A stretch of 64,000 nucleotides of DNA from Chitinophagaceae bacterium (lineage in GTDB: Bacteria; Bacteroidota; Bacteroidia; Chitinophagales; Chitinophagaceae). Location of the stretch: contig JAEUVJ010000013.1 in NCBI GenBank assembly GCA_016787085.1, positions 110,401-174,400 of the forward strand, written 5' to 3'. A model generated the notes under the pieces. That model was not told where the DNA came from and searched no databases. It worked only from the letters and a program-made list of their open reading frames with translations. How positions within the stretch are numbered: the stretch's first letter is position 1; every line of letters starts with the position of its first letter. The translations under genes were made by a program, and so were the position numbers. Positions 18,731-29,900 of the stretch are shown in pieces.

Positions 18731-19438
18731 TCAGCCGTTGAGTATCTTAGAAGCTTTCAAATAGTTCGCTTGCGGATGATAAATAAATAAGCAGGTACCG
18801 TTTTTAATGGTATTGATGAATGTTTTACTTTCTTTGGCAGGTACCGCCGGGCAACCATAACTCCGGCCGGCGGATCCCTCGCCGATATACGAGGCGCCAT
18901 GTACCACGATAGCTCTTCTGTAAGCTTTATCATTAAAGCCTGGCTCCAGACCCTCCAGCCTTAACGACAGGCCATGTTCACCTGAATAGGTATTACGTGT
19001 AAGATAGAAACCAAGACTGCTTTGGTGTGATGATGTCTTATTGGAAAATCTTCTTGCATAATCCCCACCTGAATTACGGCCATGTGCTACATAGGTATGC
19101 ATTACCACTTTGTTGTTGATAATATCTATCAGGTATAACCTCTTTTTGCGGGAAGACTGGCTCATGTCGCAAATGGTCAGGTACTCAGAACGCCGGATAA
19201 CCCCTTTATCCAGTAATGCCAGGTAGCCTCTGTAGGCATATTCGAATGCTTCTTTGGATAATCCTTTTGTGTCCAGCTCCATCAGGTCATATAACAACGA
19301 AGCCCGGGCAGCTACACTTTTTGAAGCATTAATGTGAAGCGGGGTAATAATAGCATCTGTATGTTTATTTACTGCCGAGAAGCTCGATAGTAAAAAGAAC
19401 AGTGATGATACGGCAATATATACAACAGGTCTTCTCAA
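18731..19438 (-). CDS. L,D-transpeptidase-like protein (YkuD_2)
   Basis: The protein has 235 residues with a signal peptide (about 1-22). The C-terminal domain is of the YkuD_2 type: IVVHGASYIGEGSAGRSYGCPAVP contains the His and the catalytic Ser-x-Gly-Cys motif expected for an L,D-transpeptidase. Such enzymes cross-link or attach protein to peptidoglycan in the periplasm. Before it, TLYD-like helices and MHTYVAHGRNSGGDYA complete the fold. The region upstream to 19696 is gene-free. Confidence 0.87.
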   Translation of the reverse strand: MRRPVVYIAVSSLFFLLSSFSAVNKHTDAIITPLHINASKSVAARASLLYDLMELDTKGLSKEAFEYAYRGYLALLDKGVIRRSEYLTICDMSQSSRKKRLYLIDIINNKVVMHTYVAHGRNSGGDYARRFSNKTSSHQSSLGFYLTRNTYSGEHGLSLRLEGLEPGFNDKAYRRAIVVHGASYIGEGSAGRSYGCPAVPAKESKTFINTIKNGTCLFIYHPQANYLKASKILNG

Positions 19439-19640
19439 GGGGTACAGATTTTCGGAAAGAGTATCTTAGGATCGTGGTTATGAAAACGTGATGCAGGGTA
19501 AAAATAGTATGCTGTTAAAGTAAATACAAAGAATAAACCTTTGTTTTACTTCACATTGCGAATAATTACGGTGAATGCGGAATATTACTTCGCTGAAAAA
19601 CTACTACACAATAATGTTTCATTACGAGTAATAAATACAA

Positions 19641-19668
19641 ATGGTGCTGTATCGTTATACAACACCAT
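19641..19668 (-). terminator. Probable terminator of the MATE gene
   Basis: A 12-bp inverted repeat (atggtgctgtat / atacaacaccat, one mismatch) with a 4-base loop lies 28 bp past the MATE stop codon. On the minus strand it is followed by a moderately T-rich tract. The rest of the 258-bp gap up to 19438 shows nothing I can assign. Confidence 0.5.
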
Positions 19669-19696
19669 GTATTGTTTGATCCCAGTCAATGAGTGA

Positions 19697-21118
19697 TCAT
19701 ACTTTTACCTCTTTCCATTTTCCTTTTTTGAAAACAAAATAAGCGGCAATAGCAATAGCTGTTTCGGCCACAGGTATGGCAATGAATGCACCCACCGGCC
19801 CCAGATCAAACCCTTTAGCGAGTATATATGCTAAGGGTATCTGGAAGAGCCAGAAACCAACAAAGTTGATCCATGTCGGGGCTTTTGTATCTCCCGCGCC
19901 ATTCAATGCCTGTATCATCACCATACCGATACCATAGAAAATATACCCCGCGCCAATGATCTGTAATGCAAGGACACCATAACGATGCACTTCCGGGTCT
20001 TTCGTAAAAATGCTGATGATGGGTGGAGAAAAGAGCAGGAATAACAACATTACACCAGCCATAAAAATTGCATTGTATTTCATTGTCAGTAATGCGCTTC
20101 TTTCAGCCCGGTCAGGCTGATTGGCGCCAAGATTCTGGCCCACCAATGTTGCCGCTGCATTGCTTAATCCCCATGCAGGTAAAATAAAGAACACAATGTT
20201 TCGTATGGCCACCTGGTAGCCGGCCACACCATCGGTACTGCCGGTCTCAGCCACTAATCTTCCTACTACTATCCAGCTTCCGGATTGAATGATGAACTGC
20301 AATGTTGCCGGCCATCCGACATCTATCAGTGTTTTGATGACGGGCACATCCCATTTAAAATGTATGGGCTTTACTTTGATAACACCCTTTCCTTTGAATA
20401 AATGATAGCATTGGTACAGAACGCCTGTGCCTCTCCCGATCGTTGTGGCAATGGCAGCCCCTTTCAGTCCCAGTTCAGGAAACGGGCCATACCCATAGAT
20501 CAGAAGCGGGCATAGGACAATATTCAGCAAACTGGCGATCCATAAACTGCGCATCGCCATAGCGGCGTCGCCTGCCCCACGAAAGATACCATTGATCAGG
20601 AAAAGCATGATGATAACGATGCTTCCGCCCAGCATGATGCGGGTAAAGCTGGCTCCTTCTTTAATTACATCCGGTGCAGCTCCCATAAATTGAAGTATCT
20701 CTTCCGCATAAATAATACCCAGTGCCCCAAAAATCACAGACGATATCAAAGCGATCAGCAGCGATTGCATTCCTGCATGAGCGGCTGCATCTGCATTTTT
20801 TTCCCCGATACGTCTTGCGACCACAGCAGTAGCCGCCGTACTTAAACCGATCGCCAGGGAATAAACAATAGTGATGGAGAACTCAGTTAAGCCAACAGTA
20901 GCTATAGCGTTTTTGCTGTTTGGTAAATGACTGACAAAATAAATATCTACTACGGCAAAAACACTTTCCAGGCTTAATTCCAGGATCATGGGAATAGCTA
21001 ATAATACAATGGCCTCCCGGATACTACCCTTTGTGTAATCATGTTCGCCGCCACGAAGTGATTGTTTGATCAAAGAGAATAAAGACGTTTTTCCCGTCGT
21101 CACAGAATTTTGCGACAT
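19697..21118 (-). CDS. MATE-family multidrug/metabolite exporter
   Basis: The protein has 473 residues from the ATG at 21118; a longer frame adds 19 unsupported residues. Twelve hydrophobic helices in two six-helix halves are visible. The DinF/NorM-like elements are the N-terminal LAIPMILELSLESVFAVVDIYFVS and a mid-protein VGQNLGANQPDRA loop that repeats the IGEKNADAA loop of the first half. It would export organic cations or metabolites in exchange for H+ or Na+. Confidence 0.92.
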   Translation of the reverse strand: MSQNSVTTGKTSLFSLIKQSLRGGEHDYTKGSIREAIVLLAIPMILELSLESVFAVVDIYFVSHLPNSKNAIATVGLTEFSITIVYSLAIGLSTAATAVVARRIGEKNADAAAHAGMQSLLIALISSVIFGALGIIYAEEILQFMGAAPDVIKEGASFTRIMLGGSIVIIMLFLINGIFRGAGDAAMAMRSLWIASLLNIVLCPLLIYGYGPFPELGLKGAAIATTIGRGTGVLYQCYHLFKGKGVIKVKPIHFKWDVPVIKTLIDVGWPATLQFIIQSGSWIVVGRLVAETGSTDGVAGYQVAIRNIVFFILPAWGLSNAAATLVGQNLGANQPDRAERSALLTMKYNAIFMAGVMLLFLLFSPPIISIFTKDPEVHRYGVLALQIIGAGYIFYGIGMVMIQALNGAGDTKAPTWINFVGFWLFQIPLAYILAKGFDLGPVGAFIAIPVAETAIAIAAYFVFKKGKWKEVKV

Positions 21119-21317
21119 ATATAAAATGCTTAATAGTGATGAATAAATATAAGAAAATACGAATGGAGAACCCATTCATTAAAACGGCTCTGAAACCTTA
21201 GCCCTTAGCGTACACGGTCGGCGACAATTATTTTCATGATGCGAAGAATTAGAAGGGGCAAAATTAGGAAGCTCTTATTATCCGTCAAACATTTCTTATA
21301 TGAACGGCAAAGGAGTA

Positions 21318-21998
21318 CTATACTTTCCCATGGAGTGCATCAAGGTATTGCCGGATATAGGCGCTTTTCTGTTTTCTCCTGTATTGCAAAATGAACCTGG
21401 GATGGGGTAGTGGGATGATCGTTTGGAAAAAACCATGTTCTTTATTCAGCTTACCAAAGAACCTGAAATTCTTCTCCCCGCCTACGCAGATGCATCGGTC
21501 TGTTTTGAACCTAAAGGATAACTGTTTCTTTATATTGGCAATAATAAACGGGGTGATGATCTCCTGCAGTTCTTTATCGTCATAATAATTCAGGTTGATG
21601 CCCTCCCTTATATACCCAATCGGACTGACCGCGGAAATGAAATAATCGTTGTAAAACTTTGCGGGGCCGCCATACGCTTCTATCACCTCATAGATGAATT
21701 CGGCAGACAATTCGCTGCTGTCGCCAAACGGGTGACCGATCCCGCAATTTACCTTTAGTTGTCTTGGTGCGGTAAAATTGATACCTGTGATGCCGGCGCC
21801 AAACCTACCGGGGTTGATCCCAAACAGCAAATGCCTGGGATTGTTGTCATTATAATATTTCTGAAAAAAAAGACTGATCGCAGCCCTCACCTCCTTTTTT
21901 TGTTGCGGCAACAATACCTGAACCCTTTTCGGTAAACGGGGAGGTGGCTCAAGCGCATGATAAAAACGGATCAGTTTCGAAGCAAAGATCTGTGCCAT
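21318..21998 (-). CDS. SMUG2/uracil-DNA-glycosylase-fold protein
   Basis: The protein has 226 residues. The uracil-DNA glycosylase superfamily signatures are LLFGINPGRFGAGITGINFT (the GxNPG water-activating loop, with Asn) and the late PLPHPRFILQYRR with the catalytic-type HPRF segment. The family is the SMUG2/DUF4918-like group, which excises damaged pyrimidines. The start is placed at the ATG at 21998, and about 110 bp separates it from the divergent methylase gene. Confidence 0.8.
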   Translation of the reverse strand: MAQIFASKLIRFYHALEPPPRLPKRVQVLLPQQKKEVRAAISLFFQKYYNDNNPRHLLFGINPGRFGAGITGINFTAPRQLKVNCGIGHPFGDSSELSAEFIYEVIEAYGGPAKFYNDYFISAVSPIGYIREGINLNYYDDKELQEIITPFIIANIKKQLSFRFKTDRCICVGGEKNFRFFGKLNKEHGFFQTIIPLPHPRFILQYRRKQKSAYIRQYLDALHGKV

Positions 21999-22107
21999 GG
22001 CACGAAGATAAAGACTCCATTACCGGATGTGCATTACTTGCCGGTCGCATCGTCTTTTTGTTATATCAACTTCCTTATTTTCGTTACTCGGTCCAATTTG
22101 TAAGAAG

Positions 22108-23973
22108 ATGCAAAACCTCTTTAATGACCTGAAAGAATTGCTGCAGCAGGATGAAAGACTGGTGGCAGACGGGTTATTATTAAAGAATAAAGTTATTGAA
22201 CTGGGTTTGCAGACCGATCCTATGCTTATCGGGAGATTGTTATCGTCGCAGTCCGTCAAAAGACATTTTTTCACGGAACTTGACGATGTACTGGTCTTTG
22301 ATAAACTGAAGTTTCAGCAATTTGTTTCGAATAAAGCATTTCTTCCCGACAGTTATACTTCATTTAAGAACAGGATCGGCCTGACAGTGAATAATGAGTT
22401 CATTTCTGCCGCTAAAGAAGTGCTGTTGTCATGGCCCTATAAAGATTGTGTACTGGAGGGTGGGCAGACAAGAGAAGATAAACGGCGCAATGAAGTTTTC
22501 TGGAATGAAACATTGGCGCCGGATGAGATAGACCGGCTTTTTAGCGAAAAGGCTTTTACGCATTTCAGAACATACACGTCAGCCGGAGAAGGCAAAACGA
22601 CTGAGTTGGATTCTGCTGGTAATTTTATTATTAAAGGGAATAACCTGGTTGCGCTTCATTCGATAAACAAGGTTTATGCAGGTAAGGTGAAACTTATCTA
22701 TATTGATCCTCCTTACAATACCGGCAATGACGGGTTCAATTATAATGACAGCTTCAATCATTCTGCCTGGCTTACCTTCATGCGCAACCGGCTGCAGGTA
22801 GCCAGGGAGCTATTGCGGGAAGACGGAAGTATCTGGATCAATATTGATGATAAAGAGTCGCATTACCTGAAAGTATTGTGTGACGAGATCTTTGGACGCG
22901 ACAATTTCGTGATCAACTTTATCTGGCAAAAGAAATACTCTCCCGCCAACGATGCAAAGTGGTTCAGCGATACACATGATCATATTCTTGTTTTTGCAAA
23001 GAATAAGCCAGCATTCAGGCCAAATCTTCTGCCCCGGTCTGATGAAATGAATAAACGCTATTCCAATCCTGATAACGACCCGAGGGGATCGTGGAAGCCG
23101 GGCGGATTTTCTGTAAAGACCTACTCAAAGGACTATGACTACCCGATCGAAACCCCATCCGGGAAAACCGTGTATCCGCCCAAAGGAAGCTGCTGGCAAA
23201 CATCGAAAGAGAACTACCTGAAAAAACTGGCTGATAAAAGGATATGGTTTGGTCCTAAAGGAGACAGTAAGCCACAACTGAAACAGTTTTTAAGCGAAGT
23301 GCAACAAGGAGTGGTAGCCAAAAGTATCTGGGGCTATGAAGAGGTGGGTCACAACCAGGTGTCGAGAAGTGAGATCATAAAATTGTTCGGGGACCTTGTT
23401 TTTGCCACACCCAAGCCGGAACGGTTATTAAAGCGTATCATAGAATTATCTACCGGCGAGAATGATATTGTCCTGGATTTCTTTCTCGGCAGCGGTACGA
23501 CGGCGGCGGTTGCCCATAAGATGAAAAGAAGATACATCGGCATTGACCAGATGGATTATATCGAAGATGTGGTAATAAGCCGCTTGAAAAAAGTAATGGA
23601 AGGTGAGCAGGGAGGTATCTCTGCGGAGGTGAACTGGAAAGGGGGTGGCAGTCTCATTTATGCGGAGCTGATGCAACTCAATATGGCTGTCCTGGAAAGG
23701 CTGGAAAGAGCAGAAACAGATAATGACATAGCGCTGTTGTTTTATGACATCATAAAGTCACCATTCCTGAATTATCGGTTTACAGATTTTATCTCGGCCG
23801 ATCCGGAACATCATTTTGCCGCTCTTTCATATGAGGACAAACGAAAGCTGGTCATTGACCTGCTGGATAAGAATCATCTGTACGTTCATTTTTCAGAAAT
23901 AGAAGACAGTGATCATCACGTATCCGCAGAAGATATTGATCTGAACCGTCAATTCTATTCCATGAAGCCATGA
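22108..23973 (+). CDS. Type III-like DNA methyltransferase (Mod)
   Basis: The protein has 621 residues from the ATG at 22108. The catalytic motif IYIDPPYNTGND (motif IV, DPPY, about residue 200) comes before the AdoMet motif DFFLGSGTTAA (about residue 457), an order typical of beta-class N6-adenine or N4-cytosine methylases, including type III Mod. The N-terminal and C-terminal parts would carry the target recognition. It overlaps the next gene by four bases (ATGA), so the operon is coupled. Its target sequence is unknown. Confidence 0.88.
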   Translation: MQNLFNDLKELLQQDERLVADGLLLKNKVIELGLQTDPMLIGRLLSSQSVKRHFFTELDDVLVFDKLKFQQFVSNKAFLPDSYTSFKNRIGLTVNNEFISAAKEVLLSWPYKDCVLEGGQTREDKRRNEVFWNETLAPDEIDRLFSEKAFTHFRTYTSAGEGKTTELDSAGNFIIKGNNLVALHSINKVYAGKVKLIYIDPPYNTGNDGFNYNDSFNHSAWLTFMRNRLQVARELLREDGSIWINIDDKESHYLKVLCDEIFGRDNFVINFIWQKKYSPANDAKWFSDTHDHILVFAKNKPAFRPNLLPRSDEMNKRYSNPDNDPRGSWKPGGFSVKTYSKDYDYPIETPSGKTVYPPKGSCWQTSKENYLKKLADKRIWFGPKGDSKPQLKQFLSEVQQGVVAKSIWGYEEVGHNQVSRSEIIKLFGDLVFATPKPERLLKRIIELSTGENDIVLDFFLGSGTTAAVAHKMKRRYIGIDQMDYIEDVVISRLKKVMEGEQGGISAEVNWKGGGSLIYAELMQLNMAVLERLERAETDNDIALLFYDIIKSPFLNYRFTDFISADPEHHFAALSYEDKRKLVIDLLDKNHLYVHFSEIEDSDHHVSAEDIDLNRQFYSMKP

Positions 23974-24689
23974 CCACCGGAGATGTCGTCATATTGCCTG
24001 TTACTGAAAAAGTGATCAGCAAAACAACGGTCAATACAATAAAAAAATTCAATCATACGGATCCCTCCAGGATGTATGGCAGAGCTCCCGTTGAGCTGCT
24101 GGACAATATCTACATGGGAGACCTTGCCAAGAATTCATTGTTGGACTATCTCCAGGCAAACGCATGTTGTCCATTTATAGATTATGATGAAGTGCGTACC
24201 GATGATTTTCACAATGCTGATCCGGGCTGGGATTTTAAAGCAGGACAGGAACAGATCAAAACAGAAGTGAAGTCGTCCATTCCTACGCATAGTGAAAGCA
24301 GGCAGGCCATCATTGATAAACGGGATATCAAGGTAACCGCCAGCCATGATAAAGGGAATAGTTGGATAGAGCCGGCTGACCTGGAAAGTGATATTCACGT
24401 GCAGGTATATTTTTATGCCCGCCCCTACAAAAAAGGCTATAGTGATTTTGCGGCATTACACCAGGACCTGAATGCAGATAACCAGGCGCTGCACCGCATC
24501 ATCAACAGCAAAAAATATGATCAGCCATTGTTCTTTGGCTGGAATACCAAACAAAGCATCATACAGTTTGCCCGGACGCTGCAGCCTGATACCTGGAGTT
24601 TCGGTAAAACGTCAAGAGTGTACCGTCGCTGCCCTATCAAAGAAGCGATGACGCTTTTGCAGCTTGTTGAATATTTTAACACCCATTGA
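23970..24689 (+). CDS. Putative PD-(D/E)XK nuclease subunit of the restriction operon
   Basis: The protein has 239 residues and no family I can name. It contains a textbook-like PD-(D/E)XK arrangement: Asp88 in PGWDF, then ten residues, then Glu99-Val-Lys101 in IKTEVKSS. The second half (HVQVYFYARPY, LFFGWNTKQ) would form the rest of the fold. It lies between the Mod and helicase genes, overlapping the first and 4 bp from the second. I infer that it supplies the nuclease activity the neighbouring helicase lacks. The family link is inference from motif spacing. Confidence 0.55.
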   Translation: MTTGDVVILPVTEKVISKTTVNTIKKFNHTDPSRMYGRAPVELLDNIYMGDLAKNSLLDYLQANACCPFIDYDEVRTDDFHNADPGWDFKAGQEQIKTEVKSSIPTHSESRQAIIDKRDIKVTASHDKGNSWIEPADLESDIHVQVYFYARPYKKGYSDFAALHQDLNADNQALHRIINSKKYDQPLFFGWNTKQSIIQFARTLQPDTWSFGKTSRVYRRCPIKEAMTLLQLVEYFNTH

Positions 24690-24693
24690 TCCC

Positions 24694-26649
24694 ATGGAAA
24701 CACTTCATCAGCTATTAAGCAGATCAGAACATAGTCCTGGCCATTATAAAAAGCTTGTGCCGGGGTATGTTTATTCCTGCCTCAACGAACGCTTTTTGAT
24801 AAGGCCATACCAGGAGGAGGCATTCGGGAGATTTGTATATCACCTGGAAGAGTATAGCCGAAAGAAAAATACAGCACCTGTTCATTTGCTGTATCATATG
24901 GCCACCGGCAGCGGAAAAACACTGATCATGGCCGGGCTGATCCTCTATTTATATGCAAAAGGATATCGTCATTTTCTTTTTTTTGTCAACAGCGCCAATA
25001 TCATTGACAAAACAAAGGATAACTTCCTGAACCGGGCTTCTTCAAAATACCTGTTTGCCGATCTTGTCAGCATCGGCGGATATTCCATCCGTATCAAAGA
25101 AGCGGATAATTTTGAAGGCACAGCAGGCGATGATATCACGGTCGTTTTTGCAACCGTACAGGGTTTGCATTCCCGGCTGAATACTCCCGGCGAAAATAGC
25201 ATCACCTATGAGGATTTTGAAGATAAGAAGATAGTATTGATCTCAGACGAAGCTCATCATATCAACGCAGAAACCAAGAAAGGGAAAACGCTGTATAGTG
25301 ATGAGGTCCTGAGCTGGGAAGGGACGGTCAATCGCCTGTTCAGGGCCAACCAGTATAATATACTTCTTGAATTCACCGCAACAGCGGCTCTTTCCCTGCC
25401 GGGAATTGCCAGCAAATATGCAGACAAGCTTATCTATGATTATTCACTCAGGCAATTTCGCAATGATGGATATTCTAAAGAAGTAAAAGTGATGCAGGCC
25501 GACCGACCGGCGATAAGCCGGGCGTTGATCGCGGTGATCTTAAGCCAGTACCGGAAAAAACTGTTTGAGAAATATGGAAAGAGGATCAAGCCTGTTATAT
25601 TGTTTAAATCAAGGACCATTCAGCAAAGTCATGAATTCAGGAACAAATTCAGTGAAATGATCAGAAACCTGGACACCGATGAGATAGTGAAACTAAGTAA
25701 CGATACCAGTAACATCCCTCTTACAACTGCTTTCCGGTATTTCCGTTCTCACGGCATCAGTGCTGAAAACCTCTTAAGAGAACTTAGAGAAGATCTTGCA
25801 GAGGATAAACTCATTTCTGTCAATAGCCGGGAAGAGAGTGAGCAAAAACAAATAGCCGTTAACTCACTGGAAGAAGAAGGAAATCACTACCGGGCCATAT
25901 TTGCGGTAGATAAACTAAACGAAGGCTGGGATGTACTCAACCTGTTTGATATTGTACGGCTGCACGAAGGAAAGACTACGGGGACAAGTAAGACCACCAT
26001 GAGTGAGGCACAGTTGATAGGAAGGGGAGCCAGGTATTGCCCGTTCCGGCTCACAGAAGGACAGCATTACGCTGAAAGGAAGTTTGATAATGATCCGGAG
26101 CATGAATTAAAGATATGCGAAGAACTATGGTATCATAGTATATATGATCCACCTTATATCCGGGAGCTAAGTGCAGCGATGGAAGAAAGCGGTATCAGGG
26201 CTGGATCAGCGGAGGTGAAATCATACCCCAGCCGGGAACCCAAAAGCAATGATACAAAGGAGGATGTGATAACACGCTTAAGGAAATTAGTTGGTAAGCA
26301 GCTTGAGATAAATATATACACAGAAAAGACGAACACGGGCATTCTGTTCTCTTCCGGCGAAACACTGCCGGAGAGCAAAACCACTCATGAACATAAACTG
26401 TCGGCAGTTCATCCGGTTATTGCCCGTAAAGCGATGAGCAGGCTACCTTTTTACCGGTTCGCCAGCCTGAAGAAAATATTTCCAGGGGTTAATTCCGCAT
26501 TAGAATTTGTTTATTCTGATAAATACCTCGGCACTATCCGGTTTAAAATAACAGGGATACAACAAAGCAGCCTGCTGACACCTGAGCAACAGCTCAGCGC
26601 TGTGACAGGTGCTTTGCAAAAGATAGCCACTACGCTTTCGGGGTTTTGA
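24694..26649 (+). CDS. Type III-like restriction helicase (Res), without visible nuclease domain
   Basis: The protein has 651 residues from the ATG at 24694. It is a superfamily 2 translocase: YHMATGSGKTLIMAGL (Walker A, about residues 69-80), ISDEAHH (DEAH box, about 185), LLEFTATAAL (motif III), and late motifs around FAVDKLNEGWDV and AQLIGRGARYCPFR (motif VI). Typical type III Res proteins are longer (about 900 residues) with a C-terminal PD-(D/E)XK nuclease. Here the protein ends after the helicase part, and the nuclease-like gene precedes it. Confidence 0.85.
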   Translation: METLHQLLSRSEHSPGHYKKLVPGYVYSCLNERFLIRPYQEEAFGRFVYHLEEYSRKKNTAPVHLLYHMATGSGKTLIMAGLILYLYAKGYRHFLFFVNSANIIDKTKDNFLNRASSKYLFADLVSIGGYSIRIKEADNFEGTAGDDITVVFATVQGLHSRLNTPGENSITYEDFEDKKIVLISDEAHHINAETKKGKTLYSDEVLSWEGTVNRLFRANQYNILLEFTATAALSLPGIASKYADKLIYDYSLRQFRNDGYSKEVKVMQADRPAISRALIAVILSQYRKKLFEKYGKRIKPVILFKSRTIQQSHEFRNKFSEMIRNLDTDEIVKLSNDTSNIPLTTAFRYFRSHGISAENLLRELREDLAEDKLISVNSREESEQKQIAVNSLEEEGNHYRAIFAVDKLNEGWDVLNLFDIVRLHEGKTTGTSKTTMSEAQLIGRGARYCPFRLTEGQHYAERKFDNDPEHELKICEELWYHSIYDPPYIRELSAAMEESGIRAGSAEVKSYPSREPKSNDTKEDVITRLRKLVGKQLEINIYTEKTNTGILFSSGETLPESKTTHEHKLSAVHPVIARKAMSRLPFYRFASLKKIFPGVNSALEFVYSDKYLGTIRFKITGIQQSSLLTPEQQLSAVTGALQKIATTLSGF

Positions 26650-26973
26650 CGCTGATTATATTTCTACCGAAGCGTTTCAGGATGTATTCTTGTGTATTTT
26701 TAGTGTTGAGAAGTATCAAAAAAAGGGAGCATTCTTTGATACAAATGAATTTGTCCTTATCTTCTGGTATAATCTTATTCTTTTCTGCTTATGAAAATTC
26801 ATAATACGGCATGTCGCCATACACACGATCAAGGTATGAGGAAGCTTGCATGTATAATTTCATGTTTGTCCCGCCCGGGTACATGGACTTGCGGTCGTAT
26901 CAACAGCAACAACAAAGAGATTTTTTCATTTCTGGTAATGAGCAAACATTACCAGCAACGATAATCATTTTTC
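26650..26973. other. Intergenic region before the histidine kinase
   Basis: No gene is visible here; an ORF on the plus strand at 26811 runs into the kinase gene in another frame and looks like a shadow. A perfect 6-bp-arm palindrome (acaaat-ga-atttgt, 26741-26754) sits about 220 bp before the kinase start and could be a regulator site; this is only a suggestion. Confidence 0.3.
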
Positions 26974-29900
26974 ATGGAACTGCCTGCCAACCGGATTCTT
27001 GTTGTAAGATTATTGCGATGGTCTCGCTACCTGGTAGCAGGGGTCATCCTGATAGCTTTCCTGGCATTGGCAGGCTGGCAGTTTGATGTACGCATATTAT
27101 TACACCCGTTGCCGGGCCTGGTGGCCATGAACCCTGTCACGGCCATCAGCTTTATTATTCTGTCTCTTTCTTTCCTGCTGTTACATATCAATGCCGGTGG
27201 TCACTCAAAGAATACAAGATCCGCAGCGGTCATCCTGTCGTCTTTGGTACTGCTAATAGCCCTCATCAAGTTGATGGCGATTGCCGGTGGCCCTGACTGG
27301 GGAATTGACACGCTTTTTTATAAGACCAAACTGCAGGAGGATCTGACAGGAACTGTCCCCAACAGCATGGCGCCTAATACAGCTTTTTGTTTTTTACTGA
27401 TCAGCATTTCTTTGCTGCTTTTCAATAAGGAAGCAACAGTTAAAAGGGTACCGGCCCAATACATGGCAGTGATCGTTGCCCTTTTCGGCTGGTTCTCTGT
27501 ACTTGGTTATATCTATGAAGTAAAGACCTTCTATGGTGTGCTGAAGTATATCCCGATGGCTTTTCACAGCGCCATTTGTTTCCTGTTGTTATCGTTTGCC
27601 ATTTTATTTGCTCAGCCCGGAAAAGGGATCATGAAAGAGTTTACCAGCAGCCTGAGCGGAAGCTTTTCTGCCAGGCTGCTGGTGCCGGCCGCCATTATAT
27701 TCCCTACCCTGCTCGGGTTGCTTCGCCTGTACGGCCATAAAGCAGGCATTTATAGTTCTGAGTTCGGCACAGCGTTGTATGCCCTTGCCTTCATTGCCGT
27801 TTTTTTATTTCTCGCCTGGTATATTGCCTATACTCTTAATAAACGGGATGCTCAGAAAAAAGAAACGGAAGATGCTCTGCGCAACAGTGAACAGGAGATC
27901 GCTGCGATTTTCAGGGCGGCGCCGGATGCGGTGATCGTTATAGATAGCAAAAGCAGGATCGTTAAATGGAACAAAGAAGCAGAAGCGCTTTTCGGATGGA
28001 CCGGCAATGAGGTGATTGGCCGGTCATTGACTGATACGATTGTTCCGCCAGAATACAGGGAAGCTCATAAAAGAGGAGTGCAGCATTTTTTACACAGCGG
28101 CGAAAGCCGGATCATCGGGCAAACGGTTGAGGTGGTCGCCATGAAGAAGAACGGGGAAATTTTTGATATTGCGCTGCGCCTGGCTCATATACACCTGAAG
28201 GATTGTGATCTCTTCGTAGGCTTTGTAAGGGATATTACAGAACATAAAAAAACAGCGCAGAAGCTAAAAAATTTTAATGAGGAACTGCAATTGCAGGTAA
28301 AGGAAAAAACAAAAGAGGTCACTGATCTGCTCGAAAGGGTAACGGATGCGTTTATTGCATTAGATAAGAACTTTTGTTACACCTACCTGAATAAGAAAGC
28401 GGGGGAATTGATTCACCGGGAGCCGGCCACTATGATCGGAAAATATGTATGGGCTGAGTTTCCCGATGCCGTCGGATCTGCTACATACCATGCATTTAAC
28501 AGGGCTATGGCTGAGCAGCAGTATATCATCAACACGGATCATTATGCGCCACTGGAGCTATGGCATGAAAACCACATCTATCCTTCCCTTAATGGCCTTT
28601 CTGTTTTTATCCGGGATATATCCAAAAGAAAAAAAGCGGAAAAAGAAGTGACTGAGGCAAAGCAGCTCGCTGACAAGCTGATCGACAGCCTGCCTGGTGT
28701 ATTCTATTTCTATGATGAAACCGGTAAGTTCATCCGGTGGAACAAGCAATTCGAAGAGGTGACCGGCTATTCAGCTGAAGAGATCGCCGGGATGCATCCG
28801 GCCGGTTTTTTTGATGATACGGAAAAGGAATACATCACCGGGAAGATCCGGACGGTATTTGAAAAAGGCGTAAGTGACGCACAGGCAAACCTCATGACCA
28901 AAACAGGGGATAATATCTCCTACTATTTCAAAGCCGTATTGATCCACTATGAAGGCCGGCCCTGTCTTTTGGGTAATGGGATAGATATTACCGAACAAAA
29001 AAAAGCAGAGACCCTGCTGAAAGAATCTGAACAAAAATACAAGCTGCTCTTCTTCAGCAATCCGCTCCCGATGTGGATGCTGAGCCTCCCCGATTATCAA
29101 CCTATCGAGGTAAACGACGCAGCCTTACAGCAATATGGCTACACCCGTGAAGAGTTTCTGCGCCTGTCTGTTTTTCAGCTCCGGCCCGAAGAAGATATCG
29201 AGCGATTCAAGGCGGCTATTGACACTTCTTTCAGGGGTATTCACCGGCCAGGAACCTGGCGGCATAAGCGGAAGGACGGTTCTTTACTTTATGTAGACAT
29301 TACCACACACGATATGTATTATAACAATGCCCCAGTACGGCTGGTGTTGGCCAACGACATTACCGAAAGCTACCTTTCTGCCGAAAAACTCAAAGAATCG
29401 TATGAGGCTATCCGGAAACTGACGGATCACCTGCAGCAGGTGCGGGAGGAAGAAAGGACCCGTATTGCCCGGGAGATACATGATGAACTGGGACAACAAC
29501 TGACCGTACTCAAAATGGATATTGCGTGGATCAACAAGAAAACAGATCCGGCCGACAGCCAGATGAAAGAAAGAACAACTGAGCTTTTGTCTATGGTTGA
29601 CACCACGGTAAAAACAGTACGACGGATCGCTGCCGAATTGCGGCCAAGCCTGCTGGATGACCTCGGTCTCATTCCGGCCATGGAATGGTATATTGAAGAA
29701 TTTGGGAAAAGATCAGGCATAAAAACGGCCTTTAACCTGCAGGGAACTGAGACGGGCCTGGCTGACGAGGCCAGGATCGGTCTGTACCGGATATTGCAGG
29801 AGTCGCTGACGAATGTGGCCAGGCATGCCAACGCCACTGGGGTTAATATTGAATTTGTACAAACAGATAAAAAAGTAATTTTAACCATCGCTGATAACGG

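Noticed and set aside
26811..27086. Frame of 91 residues before the histidine kinase
   Set aside because: It overlaps the kinase start in another frame and shows no coding character beyond the first residues.
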